From contig JACRBM010000024.1 in the NCBI GenBank assembly GCA_016219275.1, positions 1 through 64,000 on the forward strand: a stretch of 64,000 nt of DNA. Reading direction: 5' to 3'. This DNA comes from Chloroflexota bacterium (GTDB lineage Bacteria; Chloroflexota; Anaerolineae; UBA4142). Below, piece after piece: positions 1 through 13,963 of the stretch; position 1 is the stretch's first letter; every line of letters starts with the position of its first letter. The notes under the pieces are model-generated. The model searched no databases. It saw only the letters and a list, made by a program, of their open reading frames with translations, and was not told the origin of the DNA. A program made the position numbers and the translations under genes.

Positions 1-148
1 GCATAGGATAAACCAAGCATAACGGAAAATTGTTAAAATGCAAGTAGCACTCCGACGCTTCCAAGCGGAACAAAAACGGTATGTTTCAAGAGTCAGAAAC
101 TGGCTGCTTTGAACCTTCGTTCATCAGCCCACCCTAACCCTACCGGAA

Positions 149-3100
149 TTACGCCGCCACTTCAGCGGATTCTTCCGAAATATCGTCCACCGTCACTGTC
201 GGCGTCGGTCCCAAGTCCACGAGCGTGGCATTCGGTCGAAAGCCACTGCCGACCGGAATCAGCTTGCCGAGAATGACGTTTTCCTTCAAGCCGCGCAACT
301 GGTCTACGCGACCACGCACCGCCGCGTCGGTCAACACGCGCGAGGTTTCCTGGAACGACGCCGCCGCGAGGAACGATTCGGTCGCGAGCGCGCAACGCGT
401 CAAACCGAGAATGATCGGTTGTGCTTTGGCGGGTGAACCGCCGGCTTCGATGATCTTGGCGTTGCGCTCCTCGAACGCACGGCGGTCGAGAATTTCGCCG
501 GGCAAGAGATCGGTGTCGCCGGAACCCAGGACGCGCACGCGGCGCAACATTTGCGAGACGATGATCTCGATGTGCTTGTCGTGAATGTTCACGCCTTGCG
601 AGCGGTACACGCGCTGAACTTCTTCGAGCAGATAAACCTGGGTCGCTTCCAAGCCCATGATCTCCAAAAGCTGGCGCGGGTTCTTGGAACCTTCGCTCAG
701 TTGGTCGCCCGCTTTGACAGGTTGACCATCTTCCACACGCACGCGCGAGTTCGCCGGCAAATCGTACGGCACTTCTTCGCGCACTTCGCGGCGCACAGTG
801 ATCTTGCCTTTTTCGACGAACGCCTTGCCTTCGTGCTTGGCAACGATTTCGTCGTCGTCGTTCAAGGCAAGCACTTGGTCTTTTTCGATCTCATCGCCGT
901 CGGCAACTTGCGCCTTGAACCCGCGTTCGAGTTCGTACTCGTCCGTTTCGGTGTGCGCGTTGACGACGCGTAGTTTGCGTTCTTCACCGTCGGTAAACAA
1001 CTCGACCACGCCGTCAATCTCGGCGAGCAACGCTTCACCTTTCGGGTCGCGCGCTTCGAACAATTCTTCGACGCGCGGCAAACCACTCGTGATGTCTTCG
1101 ACGCCTGCCACACCACCGGTGTGGAACGTACGGAGCGTCAACTGCGTCCCAGGTTCGCCGATGGACTGCGCGGCGATAATGCCGACCGCTTCGCCCATGC
1201 CAATCAAACCACCGCGCGCGAGATCGCGCCCATAGCACTTGGCGCACGCGCCATGTCGCGATTGGCAGGTCAGCGGTGAACGCGCAAACACCCTGTCCAC
1301 TTTGGCGGCTTCGACTTGCGCCCACGACACTTCCGAGATCATTTCGCCGGCGGCGATAATCACATCCCCGGTCTTGGGGTTGACGATGGGCGCGGCGGCG
1401 ATGCGTCCCATCACACGTTCGGCAAAACTTTCGCCAGTGCGTTCTTTCGAGGTCGCGTCAATCCAGATTGCGTTACTTGTTCCGCAGTCATCTTCGGTGA
1501 TGATGACCTCTTGCGCCACATCCACGAGACGACGCGTCAAGTAACCGGCGTCCGCCGTCCGCAGCGCCGTGTCCGCAAGACCTTTGCGCGCGCCGTGCGT
1601 CGAGATAAAGTATTCGAGTGCGGTCAGACCTTCGCGGAAATTCGATTTGATCGGCAATGCGATAATGCGACCAGCCGGGTCAGCCATCAAGCCCCGCATA
1701 CCGGCAAGCTGGCGAATTGGTTGGAAACCGCCTTTGGTCGCGCCACTGTTCGCCATCACACGAATCGGCGAGCGCGGGTTCATCCCTTTCGCCACAGCTT
1801 CGGTTACTTTTTCCGTTGCTTCGGTCCACAACTCGACCGTCTTGACATATTGCTCGTCTTCCGTAATCAGACCCCGACGATATTGCTGCTCGACTTCGGC
1901 AACCCGGGCGCTGACACGATCCAAAATTTCGCTCTTTTCGGCGGGTACGTTAATGTCGTCAATCGCAATCGTCAATCCGCTCCGTGTCGCAAAACGGAAA
2001 CCAATTTCCTTGATGCGGTCCACGATTTCTGCCGTACCTTCGGGACCCAGCTTGTCGTACACCGCGGCGACAAGTTCCTTGAGTTTCTTTTTGTCGAGCG
2101 CGTCATTCGCGCCGCGCACTTCGGGCGGCAGAATTTCGTTAAAGATGATGCGCCCAACCGTCGTCTCGGAAAGTCGGCGGCGCGTACCGCGCGCCTTGTT
2201 TTCCGCAAGCATCACTTTGATCTTTGCATGCAGGTCCACAAAACCCAGGTCGTACGCGAAGATCACTTCCTCGGGCGACGTGAATACCTTGCCTTCACCC
2301 TTAGCGCCGTCCTCTTGCATCGTCAAATAGTACACGCCGAGCACCATGTCTTTGGTCGGCTCGACGATCGGTTCGCCGGACGCGGGCTTGAGCAAGTTCG
2401 ACGACGAGAGCATCAGCGTGCGCGCCTCGTTCTTCGCCGCTTCGCCCAACGGCACGTGTACCGCCATTTGATCGCCGTCAAAGTCTGCGTTGAACGCCGC
2501 GCACACGAGCGGGTGAATTTGAATCGCGCTGCCTTCGACGAGCAACACTTCGAATGCCTGGATGCCGAGACGATGCAACGTCGGCGCGCGGTTCAACAAC
2601 ACCGGGTGATTCTTGATGATCTCTTCGAGCACATCCCAGACTTCGGACGAGCCGCGGTCCACCAGACGCTTGGCGGATTTGATGTTGTGAGCGTAATTGT
2701 ATTCGACGAGTTTCCGCATCACGAACGGCTTGAACAATTCGAGCGCCATACTTTTAGGCAGACCGCATTGATTCAGTTTCAAATGCGGACCGACCACGAT
2801 GACGGAACGTCCGGAATAATCTACGCGCTTGCCGAGCAGGTTGCGGCGGAAACGACCTTGCTTGCCCTTGAGCAAATCGGACAGCGATTTCAACTTGCGT
2901 TGTCCGCGTTGCGACACGGCTTTGCCGCGCTGCGAATTGTCAATCAACGAGTCCACCGCTTCTTGCAACATGCGTTTCTCGTTGTTGACAATGACTTCGG
3001 GCGCGCCGAGTTCGAGCAGACGCTTCAAACGATTGTTGCGATTGATGACGCGGCGATACAAATCGTTCAGGTCGCTCGTCGCGAAACGACCGCCATCGAG

Positions 3101-4363
3101 TTGCACCATCGGGCGCAAGTCTGGCGGAATGACCGGCAACACCGTGAGCACCATCCACTCGGGACGATTGCCCGACCCGCGCAACGATTCGATCACGCGC
3201 AAACGCTTGATTTCTTTTTTCTTGTTTTGCTTCGAGCGCGTCGTCTTGATCGTCTCGCGCACGTGCTCGCCCAGTTCGTCGAGGTTGACGCCGGTGAGAA
3301 TTTGATAGATCGCGTCCGCGCCCATGCCCGCTTCAAAGAGCGTGCCCCACTTGTCGCGCATCTCGTGATAGCGCGCTTCGTTGATGACTTCGCCGACACG
3401 AATCGCTTTGAGGTCGTCCATTCGTTCGTCGTGCGCGTCCTCCACCTTTTCGAGTTGCACATCCAGGTGTTGGCGCACCTTGGCGATTTCCTCGCTCGAG
3501 GCGTGTTGCTTTTGCTCGCGCTCCGCGTCGAGGAGCAGTCGCTTGTCGGCTTGCTTGGCGCGAATGTCTTTTTCGATTTCGGCGATGTGCGCCTGCACCA
3601 CTTCATTCAAACGCTTGCGATGTTTCGTCGCGACCGTCTCGCCTTCCTCCGCGATGATGTCGCCGGTTGGCTCGAAGACAATTGCCTTGCGGATTTCCGA
3701 ACCCTTGGCTTCTTCGATGCGGTTTTCCAGTTTTTTGGCGATGCTCATCACCTGGTCGGTCTTCTCGGCGAGTTGCTCGTCGAGTTTTTCGAGCGCGCCA
3801 TCGGTTTTGCGCGAGAGCGTATCGGTTTCTTTTTCGAATTGCTTGTTCAGCGTTTCGATTTCCGCTTCGGCTTTCTGCTCAAGTTCCTGCCGCTTAAGTT
3901 GCGCTTCTTTCGAGAGGCGTTGCATTGTGCGCTTGCGCGCGTCTTCGTCCACGCGCGTCACGATATACTGTGCGAAATACAAAACGCGTTCGAGCGCGCG
4001 CGGCGACAAATCGAGCAACAAACCGATGCGCGACGGCACGCCGCGCACGTACCACAAGTGCGAGACCGGCGACGCGAGTTCGATGTGTCCCATCCGTTCG
4101 CGGCGCACACGCGCCGGCGCGACTTGGACGCCGCATTTATCGCAGATGATGCCGCGATTGCGAATTTTTTTGTATTTGCCGCACGCGCATTCCCAATCGC
4201 GCGTCGGTCCAAAGATTCGCTCGTCGAACAGACCGTCGCGTTCGGGACGCAGCGTACGATAGTTGATCGTTTCGGGCTTGACGACTTCGCCGTACGACCA
4301 CGACCGAATTTGGTCGGGCGAGGCAAGACTGACGCGCATGGCGCTGAAATCACGTAACTCCAT
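149..4363 (-). CDS. rpoC: DNA-directed RNA polymerase subunit beta'
   Basis: This is the beta' subunit of RNA polymerase, which forms the catalytic cleft with beta. The reading frame gives about 1404 residues from the ATG at 4363, which has an AGGAG ribosome site inside the end of rpoB; an upstream extension of the frame overlaps rpoB and is rejected. The N-terminal zinc ribbon has cysteines near residues 59, 61, 74 and 77, the catalytic NADFDGDQM loop is intact, and the second zinc site ([11 protein letters not shown] plus an upstream Cys) is present. Between the zinc region and the next conserved block there is a charged coiled-coil insertion of about 190 residues (roughly 140-330). The gene starts 5 bp after the rpoB stop, so the two are co-transcribed. 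Confidence 0.97.
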   Translation of the reverse strand: MELRDFSAMRVSLASPDQIRSWSYGEVVKPETINYRTLRPERDGLFDERIFGPTRDWECACGKYKKIRNRGIICDKCGVQVAPARVRRERMGHIELASPVSHLWYVRGVPSRIGLLLDLSPRALERVLYFAQYIVTRVDEDARKRTMQRLSKEAQLKRQELEQKAEAEIETLNKQFEKETDTLSRKTDGALEKLDEQLAEKTDQVMSIAKKLENRIEEAKGSEIRKAIVFEPTGDIIAEEGETVATKHRKRLNEVVQAHIAEIEKDIRAKQADKRLLLDAEREQKQHASSEEIAKVRQHLDVQLEKVEDAHDERMDDLKAIRVGEVINEARYHEMRDKWGTLFEAGMGADAIYQILTGVNLDELGEHVRETIKTTRSKQNKKKEIKRLRVIESLRGSGNRPEWMVLTVLPVIPPDLRPMVQLDGGRFATSDLNDLYRRVINRNNRLKRLLELGAPEVIVNNEKRMLQEAVDSLIDNSQRGKAVSQRGQRKLKSLSDLLKGKQGRFRRNLLGKRVDYSGRSVIVVGPHLKLNQCGLPKSMALELFKPFVMRKLVEYNYAHNIKSAKRLVDRGSSEVWDVLEEIIKNHPVLLNRAPTLHRLGIQAFEVLLVEGSAIQIHPLVCAAFNADFDGDQMAVHVPLGEAAKNEARTLMLSSSNLLKPASGEPIVEPTKDMVLGVYYLTMQEDGAKGEGKVFTSPEEVIFAYDLGFVDLHAKIKVMLAENKARGTRRRLSETTVGRIIFNEILPPEVRGANDALDKKKLKELVAAVYDKLGPEGTAEIVDRIKEIGFRFATRSGLTIAIDDINVPAEKSEILDRVSARVAEVEQQYRRGLITEDEQYVKTVELWTEATEKVTEAVAKGMNPRSPIRVMANSGATKGGFQPIRQLAGMRGLMADPAGRIIALPIKSNFREGLTALEYFISTHGARKGLADTALRTADAGYLTRRLVDVAQEVIITEDDCGTSNAIWIDATSKERTGESFAERVMGRIAAAPIVNPKTGDVIIAAGEMISEVSWAQVEAAKVDRVFARSPLTCQSRHGACAKCYGRDLARGGLIGMGEAVGIIAAQSIGEPGTQLTLRTFHTGGVAGVEDITSGLPRVEELFEARDPKGEALLAEIDGVVELFTDGEERKLRVVNAHTETDEYELERGFKAQVADGDEIEKDQVLALNDDDEIVAKHEGKAFVEKGKITVRREVREEVPYDLPANSRVRVEDGQPVKAGDQLSEGSKNPRQLLEIMGLEATQVYLLEEVQRVYRSQGVNIHDKHIEIIVSQMLRRVRVLGSGDTDLLPGEILDRRAFEERNAKIIEAGGSPAKAQPIILGLTRCALATESFLAAASFQETSRVLTDAAVRGRVDQLRGLKENVILGKLIPVGSGFRPNATLVDLGPTPTVTVDDISEESAEVAA

Positions 4364-4367
4364 CTGT

Positions 4368-8363
<3,996 letters not shown>

Positions 8364-8834
8364 TCAATACTCCTCAAAAAAACGAAATGGGCATGCAAGG
8401 CGGCGCGGGCAAGACGGGCGTCTCTGCCCGGCAGGCGAACTGAGGGCATAGTCAACCTGCTGGATACGCGTCGCGGGTTGTTCACGCGGGGAGCAACCAG
8501 TTGCATGCAAACGATTCAATTAGGCGCGAGAGATGGGGACAGGAGTTGGCGACACGCTTTCGGGCAACGCGTTTCAGCGAACTCCCTCTCAGACAGAACG
8601 CATCTGACAATTCGCGAGGCAATACGAGAGAAGAACACCGACCGAACGGTGGGAGAGTATACGCAAGACCGCCAGAGAAAAATGCAAATCGTCACACGTG
8701 GCAAAAAAGATGACTGGTGTGACAAAAAAGTTAGTCTAAGAAACGAAAAAAAGTTGGCAGTCCCGCGCAACAAAAAATACCGACCGCGACTCGCACTTGC
8801 CCCGCGCCCGAAAAATCTTGATGCTCTTGAGCGA
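8364..8834 (-). other. long 5' leader of rpoBC
   Basis: This 470-base stretch holds no convincing gene. If transcription starts about 7 bases after the TAAAAT element at 8841-8846, it is the untranslated leader of rpoB. It contains a GC-rich hairpin at about 8407-8429 (GGGCAAGACG against CGTCTCTGCCC) close to the rpoB start. The length suggests post-transcriptional control, for example attenuation or autoregulation, but that is inference. I could not match it to a known RNA family. Confidence 0.4.
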
Positions 8835-8840
8835 ATTCGG

Positions 8841-8869
8841 ATTTTACGCATAATGCGGTATTTTGTCAA
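8841..8869 (-). promoter_or_regulatory. sigma70-type promoter for rpoBC
   Basis: On the minus strand TTGACA (8869-8864) and TAAAAT (8846-8841) are separated by exactly 17 bases. It points toward rpoB and is the only strong match in the intergenic region on that strand. Confidence 0.7.
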
Positions 8870-8885
8870 ATTTGACAAATGGCTT

Positions 8886-9004
8886 GGGTGTGCGTCAAAA
8901 TTTTGGAACACTCAACCTTGCGAAGGTTTTGACGGCAAAACAAATATGATTGCCGTTCAACCTTCGCAAGGTTTTTTCACCACCCAAAAACTTGACGCAC
9001 ACCC
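8886..9004. repeat. MITE-like inverted repeat with AACCTTCGCAAGGTT palindromes
   Basis: Terminal arms GGGTGTGCGTCAA (8886-8898) and its complement (8992-9004) enclose two copies of a near-palindrome, AACCTTGCGAAGGTT at 8914-8928 and AACCTTCGCAAGGTT at 8959-8973, in mirrored orientation. The whole 119 bp could fold into one long hairpin. It sits between two divergent promoters, and relatives of the inner palindrome recur near 23320 and 49935. Confidence 0.7.
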
Positions 9005-9021
9005 AAATGGCTTCAAGCCGA

Positions 9022-9050
9022 TTGACGCCCGATGCTTTTTGGCATAAGAT
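9022..9050 (+). promoter_or_regulatory. sigma70-type promoter for the 9084 gene
   Basis: TTGACG (9022-9027) and TAAGAT (9045-9050) are 17 bases apart, about 34 bases before the ATG at 9084. Confidence 0.65.
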
Positions 9051-9083
9051 TCGTCAAGTGGATGGCTCACACAAGGAGCGATT

Positions 9084-9662
9084 ATGGCGGCAAAGATCAC
9101 ATCCCCCATACTGCAAGACGCGACTGCTCGCGTGGGACAACTCGCCATCAGCGCGGATTTGGTCGCGGAAGTTCATCGTCGCAAGACGCGTGTCGCGTTT
9201 TCGTCACTCGTCAGCGGCGGATTTACGCTCAACATCATCAACACAGTTTTCGTTGATCCCCACCTCGACAACCCAGCCAGTTTCGATTGGCTCGTCTGTA
9301 TTCTCGCGCATGAATTCTGCCACGTTCAGCAAAAATATTGGGTGGACTCGGTCGAACAAGAATTGAAATGCTATCAAGTCCAAGCGCGCGTATGCCAGGA
9401 AATCAAACTGGACGCCGCCAAGCCGTTGTACGATCGCTTTCTGCCGCTCGATCCGAAAAACGCGAATGATCTAGACACGGCGCTCCAGTACATCATCGAA
9501 CTTGCCGGGGGTTCCGTGCCTACCCAAACGATCTACAAGAGTCTACCCAAGTCGCAGCCAACCCGTCTGATCCAACGCATCGTCGCGGCGATCAAAGAGT
9601 TGAGCGCCGCCGCATTAGCCGGCATCCAATCCGTGCGCTTGACACGCGCGCGCCAAATGTAA
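9084..9662 (+). CDS. putative zinc metallopeptidase-like protein (HExxH)
   Basis: This is a 192-residue protein that I do not recognise by name. It has a hydrophobic stretch leading into the HEFCH zinc-binding motif (HExxH) near residue 80, followed about a dozen residues later by glutamates that could supply a third ligand, as in gluzincins. There is no signal peptide or clear membrane segment, so it is predicted to be cytoplasmic. An AAGGAG site lies 7 bases before the ATG and a good promoter precedes it, so it is probably its own transcription unit. Peptidase activity is inference from the motif alone. Confidence 0.75.
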   Translation: MAAKITSPILQDATARVGQLAISADLVAEVHRRKTRVAFSSLVSGGFTLNIINTVFVDPHLDNPASFDWLVCILAHEFCHVQQKYWVDSVEQELKCYQVQARVCQEIKLDAAKPLYDRFLPLDPKNANDLDTALQYIIELAGGSVPTQTIYKSLPKSQPTRLIQRIVAAIKELSAAALAGIQSVRLTRARQM

Positions 9663-9678
9663 TACATCCGCGATTCTG

Positions 9679-9687
9679 TGTTATAAT
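9679..9687 (+). promoter_or_regulatory. extended -10 promoter element for fni
   Basis: TGT followed by TATAAT (9682-9687) forms an extended -10 element 57 bases before the fni start. No good -35 hexamer is visible at the expected distance. Confidence 0.45.
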
Positions 9688-9743
9688 CCCGCGCGTGTCA
9701 TCGCATCAGCCATCGGCAATTCGCGCGCTGACCAAGGATTCGA

Positions 9744-10778
9744 ATGCCAGACGATACCACGCATCGCAATCGCAAACTTGAGCACCTCCGCATCAATCTG
9801 CAAGAAGATGTCCAGTTCCATCAAACGACGAACGGACTCGAACGTTATCGGTTCATTCACCAAGCCCTGCCCGATCTCGCGCTGAACGAAGTTGATTTTT
9901 CCACCACCCTCTTCGGCAAGCGTTTGCGCGCGCCGCTCCTGATTTCTTCGATGACCGGCGGCGCGGGCGAAGCCGAACGCATCAACCTTACACTCGCCGC
10001 CGCGGCGCAAGCGACCGGCGTCGCGATGGGGCTGGGATCGCAACGCGCGGCAATCGAAGAACCATCGCTCGCGTACACGTACCAGGTGCGCCGCGTCGCG
10101 CCGAACATTTTGCTGTTCGCGAATCTCGGCGCGGTGCAGTTGAACGACGCGTACGGCATCGAGCAATGTCGCCGCGCGGTCGAGATGATCCAAGCCGACG
10201 CGCTGATTCTCCATCTCAACGCGATTCAAGAAGCCGTGCAAGCCGGCGGCAACGTGAACTGGAAAGGACTGCTCGGCAAAATCGAGCAAGTGTGCCGCGC
10301 GCTCGACGTGCCGGTGATCGCGAAAGAAGTCGGCTTTGGAATTTCCGAGGATGCAGCGCGTCAACTGGCGAGCGCCGGCGTCGCCGCGATGGATATCGCG
10401 GGCGCGGGCGGCACGTCGTGGACGGCAGTCGAAGCGATGCGCGCGCCAACCGGTTTTCTGCGCCGGCTCGCGGAAGCATTTTGGGACTGGGGCATTCCCA
10501 CCGCCGACAGTCTCGTGCGCGCGAAACGCGGCGCACCCAATTTACCGATTATCGCGAGCGGCGGCATTCACGACGGCATCGAGGTCGCCAAGTGCCTCGC
10601 ACTCGGCGCGGCGCTCGTCGGTTTGGCGTCGCCGATGTTGCGCCTTGCCGAGCAAGGCGTGGAGATAACCATCGAAGGCATCAAACTGCTCGAAGAAGAA
10701 TTACGCACCGCGATGTTTGGCATCGGCGCAGGCGATTTACACGCATTGCAAAACACTTTGCATCTCGAACGAATTTAG
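9744..10778 (+). CDS. fni: type 2 isopentenyl-diphosphate delta-isomerase
   Basis: This is the FMN- and NADPH-dependent isomerase that interconverts isopentenyl and dimethylallyl diphosphate, supplying isoprenoid synthesis in the cytoplasm. The 344-residue length is normal. Family signatures include the N-terminal [25 protein letters not shown], the [10 protein letters not shown] substrate region and the C-terminal phosphate-binding ASGGIHDG and GLASPML segments. An AAGGA site precedes the ATG. It is followed 56 bases later by a prenyl diphosphate synthase, so the two probably act as one small isoprenoid operon. Confidence 0.95.
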   Translation: MPDDTTHRNRKLEHLRINLQEDVQFHQTTNGLERYRFIHQALPDLALNEVDFSTTLFGKRLRAPLLISSMTGGAGEAERINLTLAAAAQATGVAMGLGSQRAAIEEPSLAYTYQVRRVAPNILLFANLGAVQLNDAYGIEQCRRAVEMIQADALILHLNAIQEAVQAGGNVNWKGLLGKIEQVCRALDVPVIAKEVGFGISEDAARQLASAGVAAMDIAGAGGTSWTAVEAMRAPTGFLRRLAEAFWDWGIPTADSLVRAKRGAPNLPIIASGGIHDGIEVAKCLALGAALVGLASPMLRLAEQGVEITIEGIKLLEEELRTAMFGIGAGDLHALQNTLHLERI

Positions 10779-10834
10779 CGCGCGCCAAATCGAAACTGGA
10801 TTCTTCCGTCAAGATTGATTCGGAGTCATCGCGC

Positions 10835-11845
10835 ATGAATAAATATCTCGCCGCGCTCGAAGCAGAATTGCGTCGCCTCGTCGTCGCCCCGGATTCCCCG
10901 TACTCCACGTACTATGGCATGTTTCGCTATCATCTCGGCTGGGTTGATACCCAGTTTCACGCGACCGTCACGCATCCGGGCAAACGTATTCGCCCATTGT
11001 TATGTTTGCTCAGTTGCGAAGCATTATGCGGCAATTGGCAACGCGCCTTGCCGGCGTCGGTCGCCATCGAGTTGGCGCATAATTTTTCGCTGATTCACGA
11101 CGACATCGAAGATCAAAGCGACGAACGCCGCGGGCGCGCCGCGGTGTGGAAAGTGTGGGGAATCGCGCAGGGCTTGAACGCGGGCGACGGAATGTTCGTC
11201 TTGGCGCGCCTCGCGTTGGATCGAATGCTCGAAGACGGCTATCCGCTCGCGAGTTGCGCGACAATCAGCCATGTGTTTGACAAAGCCACGCTCGCGCTCT
11301 GTCACGGTCAATTCCTCGACCTGGGTTTCGAAACGCGTCTCGATGTGACCGTGGACGAATACATGCAAATGATTCGCGGCAAGACCGCCGCGCTCATCTC
11401 CGCCGCGACGCGCATCGGCGCGATGCTGGCAACCGAGGACGCGACTCAACTGGATGCGTTCGCGCGGTTCGGCGAAAACATCGGCATCGCGTTTCAAATC
11501 ACCGACGACATTCTCGGCATCTGGGGCGACCCAGCCGTGATGGGCAAATCCGCCGCGACCGATATTTTGTCGAAAAAGAAATCGTTGCCCGCGCTCTACG
11601 GCTTGAACCATCCTACGCACGGCGAAGCGTTGCGCGCGCGGTACCACAAGTCGCAACTCGACGAACGCGATGTCGCGCAGGTGCTCGCGTTGCTCGACCA
11701 AGCCGGCGCACGCGCGTTCGCCGAACAGCGCGCCGACGAATATCGCGCGGCGGCGCACGCCGCGCTCGACGCAACCGGCATCGCCAATAACGCGATGACC
11801 TTGCTGCGCGAAACCGCCGAACTGATGACCAAACGCGTGCGCTGA
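10835..11845 (+). CDS. polyprenyl (geranylgeranyl-type) diphosphate synthase
   Basis: This is a trans-isoprenyl diphosphate synthase of 336 residues that condenses isopentenyl diphosphate onto allylic diphosphates. The first aspartate-rich motif is HDDIEDQSDERRG and the second is DDILGIWGD; the GKRIRPLL and GKTAALI regions are also present. The ATG at 10835 is chosen because upstream sequence belongs to fni in another frame. The frame reads through into fni, but that extension is not protein-like. Product chain length cannot be decided from sequence alone; the short-chain C15-C20 group is most likely. Confidence 0.92.
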   Translation: MNKYLAALEAELRRLVVAPDSPYSTYYGMFRYHLGWVDTQFHATVTHPGKRIRPLLCLLSCEALCGNWQRALPASVAIELAHNFSLIHDDIEDQSDERRGRAAVWKVWGIAQGLNAGDGMFVLARLALDRMLEDGYPLASCATISHVFDKATLALCHGQFLDLGFETRLDVTVDEYMQMIRGKTAALISAATRIGAMLATEDATQLDAFARFGENIGIAFQITDDILGIWGDPAVMGKSAATDILSKKKSLPALYGLNHPTHGEALRARYHKSQLDERDVAQVLALLDQAGARAFAEQRADEYRAAAHAALDATGIANNAMTLLRETAELMTKRVR

Positions 11846-11858
11846 CCAAGCCCATTCA

Positions 11859-12623
11859 TTACGCCATCGCCACAATAACTAAATCCCCCGACTGCGCGAG
11901 ATCGAACGGTTCGCCTTTGAGATTGCCGTAAAATCCAATCGCGCGAAAACCGGCGCGGCGCAACGCCGCTTCGAGTTCGCGTTGTTGGTACGGACGCTGC
12001 GGCGTACTCTGCACGTCCACCGACCAGCCCTCGCGGCGATGGCTAAATAACGCGATGTTAAACGTAATCAGCGATTCGCCATAATCCGCGAATCGCCACA
12101 CCAGCGTCTCGACATTGTTAAGCGCACCAGCATTCACCGCGAACCAACGCGGCTTTTCGCGCCAGCGTTTATCGTAGTTGAGATTGTGTAGAATCAGCAC
12201 CCCGCCCTCGCGCAGCGACGCGCGCATCCCCGCTAGACTCGCATCAAGTGCATCATCGTCCAGCACGTGGACGAGCGAATTACCGAGGCACAAAATCGCG
12301 TCGAATTGTTCGCCAAACGTCTTGGGTAACTCATCGAAGCGCGCCATCGCGAAAGGAATCGTGATGCCGGCTTGCGCCGCGTTCGTCCGCGCGCGCGCGA
12401 TCATCTGCGCGCTGGCATCGCTCGCGCTCACGTGATAACCGCGCCGCGCGAGTTCAATCGCGTGCCAGCCCGTGCCGCACGCGCAATCAAGCACGGAACG
12501 CGCGGCGTGCCGCGCGAGCGTCGCTTCGATGAACGGCATTTCGAGCGCGAGGCGCGCTTGCCAGTCCGTCATCACGTCGAAAAATTCCGCGAGCCGGTCG
12601 TAGAATTCGGTTTCGGTCAACAC
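11859..12623 (-). CDS. class I SAM-dependent methyltransferase
   Basis: This is about 254 residues with a standard Rossmann methyltransferase fold. Motif I is VLDCACGTGWHA, followed by the acidic residue at the end of strand 2 (SASDAS) and the motif II/III region (ILCLGNSLVHV). I favour the GTG at 12623, which has GGAG eight bases upstream and lies 13 bp after the stop of the NUDIX gene; a TTG at 12662 would overlap that gene. The substrate is unknown. It converges on the prenyl synthase gene with only 13 bp between stops. Confidence 0.85.
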   Translation of the reverse strand: MLTETEFYDRLAEFFDVMTDWQARLALEMPFIEATLARHAARSVLDCACGTGWHAIELARRGYHVSASDASAQMIARARTNAAQAGITIPFAMARFDELPKTFGEQFDAILCLGNSLVHVLDDDALDASLAGMRASLREGGVLILHNLNYDKRWREKPRWFAVNAGALNNVETLVWRFADYGESLITFNIALFSHRREGWSVDVQSTPQRPYQQRELEAALRRAGFRAIGFYGNLKGEPFDLAQSGDLVIVAMA

Positions 12624-12636
12624 ACTCCGTACTCCA

Positions 12637-13104
12637 TCACATGCCGCGTTGGATCGCGTCAAACACGCGCGGGGGCATGACTTGAAAATGCGCCAGTGTT
12701 AATCGCGCGATCTCAATCCAGCGTGGCTGGGACGATTCTTCGTCGTCCACGCGATCATCTGCCAACAGATCAAACGTCAACGGCGCACACCAGTAGAAAA
12801 ATTGATAACTCTGAAACGCGAGATCAGCCGGATCGTAGTAGAAAAACCGTTCCTGAAAATCAAGCAATCGCCCGACCGCGATTTCGATGCCGGTCTCTTC
12901 GCGCACCTCGCGCTGGAGCGCATCTGGCAAGGTTTCGCCAAGTTCAACGCCGCCGCCGGGCAAGAAATAGTACGCGTTCCGACGATTGCGGGTTAACAAT
13001 ACTCTGTCCTCATTGATAATCACACCATACACCGATGGGCGCATCGTCAACTTTTCGCGCGGCACCATCTTCGTTCCACCGAGAAATGCGTGACATTCAA
13101 CCAT
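12637..13104 (-). CDS. NUDIX hydrolase
   Basis: This small hydrolase has an intact NUDIX box starting [18 protein letters not shown] and continuing REETGIEI, which binds Mg2+ and cleaves a nucleoside diphosphate linked to X. The ATG at 13104 has GGAG six bases upstream. A GTG at 13131 in frame is possible but has no better site. The protein is about 155 residues. It is followed closely by a methyltransferase and is likely co-transcribed with it. The substrate is not predictable. Confidence 0.88.
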   Translation of the reverse strand: MVECHAFLGGTKMVPREKLTMRPSVYGVIINEDRVLLTRNRRNAYYFLPGGGVELGETLPDALQREVREETGIEIAVGRLLDFQERFFYYDPADLAFQSYQFFYWCAPLTFDLLADDRVDDEESSQPRWIEIARLTLAHFQVMPPRVFDAIQRGM

Positions 13105-13149
13105 CATCTTCTCCAAGACAAAATTGGGCACGGATGGATGCGGCTGTAT

Positions 13150-13192
13150 GCAGATTTTTTATCCGCGTCTACCCGCGCTCGTCCGCGTCCAA
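13150..13192. repeat. TTTATCCGCGT..GTCCGCGTC dispersed repeat
   Basis: A short degenerate run of the unit ATCCGCGTC/TACCCGCG/GTCCGCGTCC lies between the NUDIX gene and the dihydroorotate-dehydrogenase-like gene and runs into the latter's 3' end. A closely similar run occurs at 37826-37860, and a weaker one near 51811. Confidence 0.5.
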
Positions 13193-13648
13193 AAGATTAT
13201 CTCCGATTTTCGCAACGACGCTCGGATCCACCCAGACCGCGCTATCAATCTCAATCGCAACCGCGCCCGCCGCGAGAAATTCAAGCGCATCTTCCGCCGA
13301 GTGAATGCCGCCGCACGCGACGAGCGGCGCATCCAATTTCAATTCGCGAATCTCGTCCAGCGCGTTGAGCGCGAGCGGCTTGACTGCTGGACTGTACAAA
13401 CGTCCGTGCCACTTGCGCCCTTCGCGCATCACCATCCCGCGCGGCGCGCGTCCGATCACGAGCGCGTTCGCGCCGGCGGCAACACACTCCGCCGCCGCGG
13501 CGCGCGCGTTCGCAAGATCGAGTTGCGCGAGACTCGGCAATTCCGTCGCCGCGCGCGTCGCGCCGATCACGTCTCTTGCGTTCATCGTCGGATTGAGATG
13601 GAGTTCAACTCCGCCCACACCGGTAATCCGTTCGAGGCGCGCCGCCAT
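13169..13648 (-). pseudogene. dihydroorotate dehydrogenase-like, C-terminal part
   Basis: This is the second half of a dihydroorotate-dehydrogenase-like FMN barrel: the phosphate-binding segments VACGGIHSAEDALEF and AGAVAIEIDSA and the preceding SPAVKPLALNAL are typical. It is in the same frame as the half at 13655-13963, separated by a single TGA and six bases before an ATG at 13648. The catalytic-loop region that normally reads N-x-S-C-P-N is replaced by HLNPTMN, so the usual base (Cys or Ser) is missing. It is either a decayed gene, a reinitiated split protein or an assembly error. Confidence 0.7.
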
Positions 13649-13654
13649 CGCGCC

Positions 13655-13963
13655 TCATTCGCGCGCAGATTGTGCGGCAAGCGCGACGATGATCGGCATG
13701 TCACTATGCACGCTCGCGCGTTCCAATTCGCGAAGCGCACGCGATAATCCTGGGTTCGCCGCACTCGTGTTGATCAGCGCGCCACCGGGAATTTCGACAA
13801 CGCGCGGCAGAGACGCACCCGCGCGCGGATGCAACGTCGTCGGCAAAGTGACGACTGCGCCGATGTTCGCCGCATCCAGAAATTCTGTATAGCCGCCTGC
13901 CGCGACGATCAACGGATGCGCGAGCGTGAGACTCCGTTTCCAATTCGGCGCGAGTTCAATCAT
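13655..13963 (-). pseudogene. dihydroorotate dehydrogenase-like, N-terminal part
   Basis: This is the N-terminal portion of the same protein: MIELAPNWKRSLTLAHPLIV, the GAVVT strand and the PRVVEIPGGALIN segment align with the start of class 1 dihydroorotate dehydrogenases. The ATG at 13963 overlaps the end of the YihY gene by 8 bp. The frame stops at TGA (13657-13655), and the rest continues in the same frame from 13648. A pyrK-like gene lies in the same operon, which fits a PyrD partner. Confidence 0.7.

Noticed and set aside
29-140. A small gene downstream of rpoC
   Set aside because: There is no start with a ribosome site and no coding signal.
1-148. Possible terminator after rpoC
   Set aside because: No stem with a T-run could be found in this end of the window.
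1316-4357. A 1013-codon open frame on the plus strand opposite rpoC
   Set aside because: It is a high-GC shadow of rpoC; its translation has no recognisable domain and no ribosome site.
10166-10834. Upstream extension of the prenyl synthase frame over fni
   Set aside because: This part is out of frame with fni and Arg/Ser-rich; the ATG at 10835 begins the real family homology.
12624-12662. Longer TTG start of the 11859 methyltransferase
   Set aside because: It would overlap the NUDIX gene and lacks a ribosome site; the GTG at 12623 has one.
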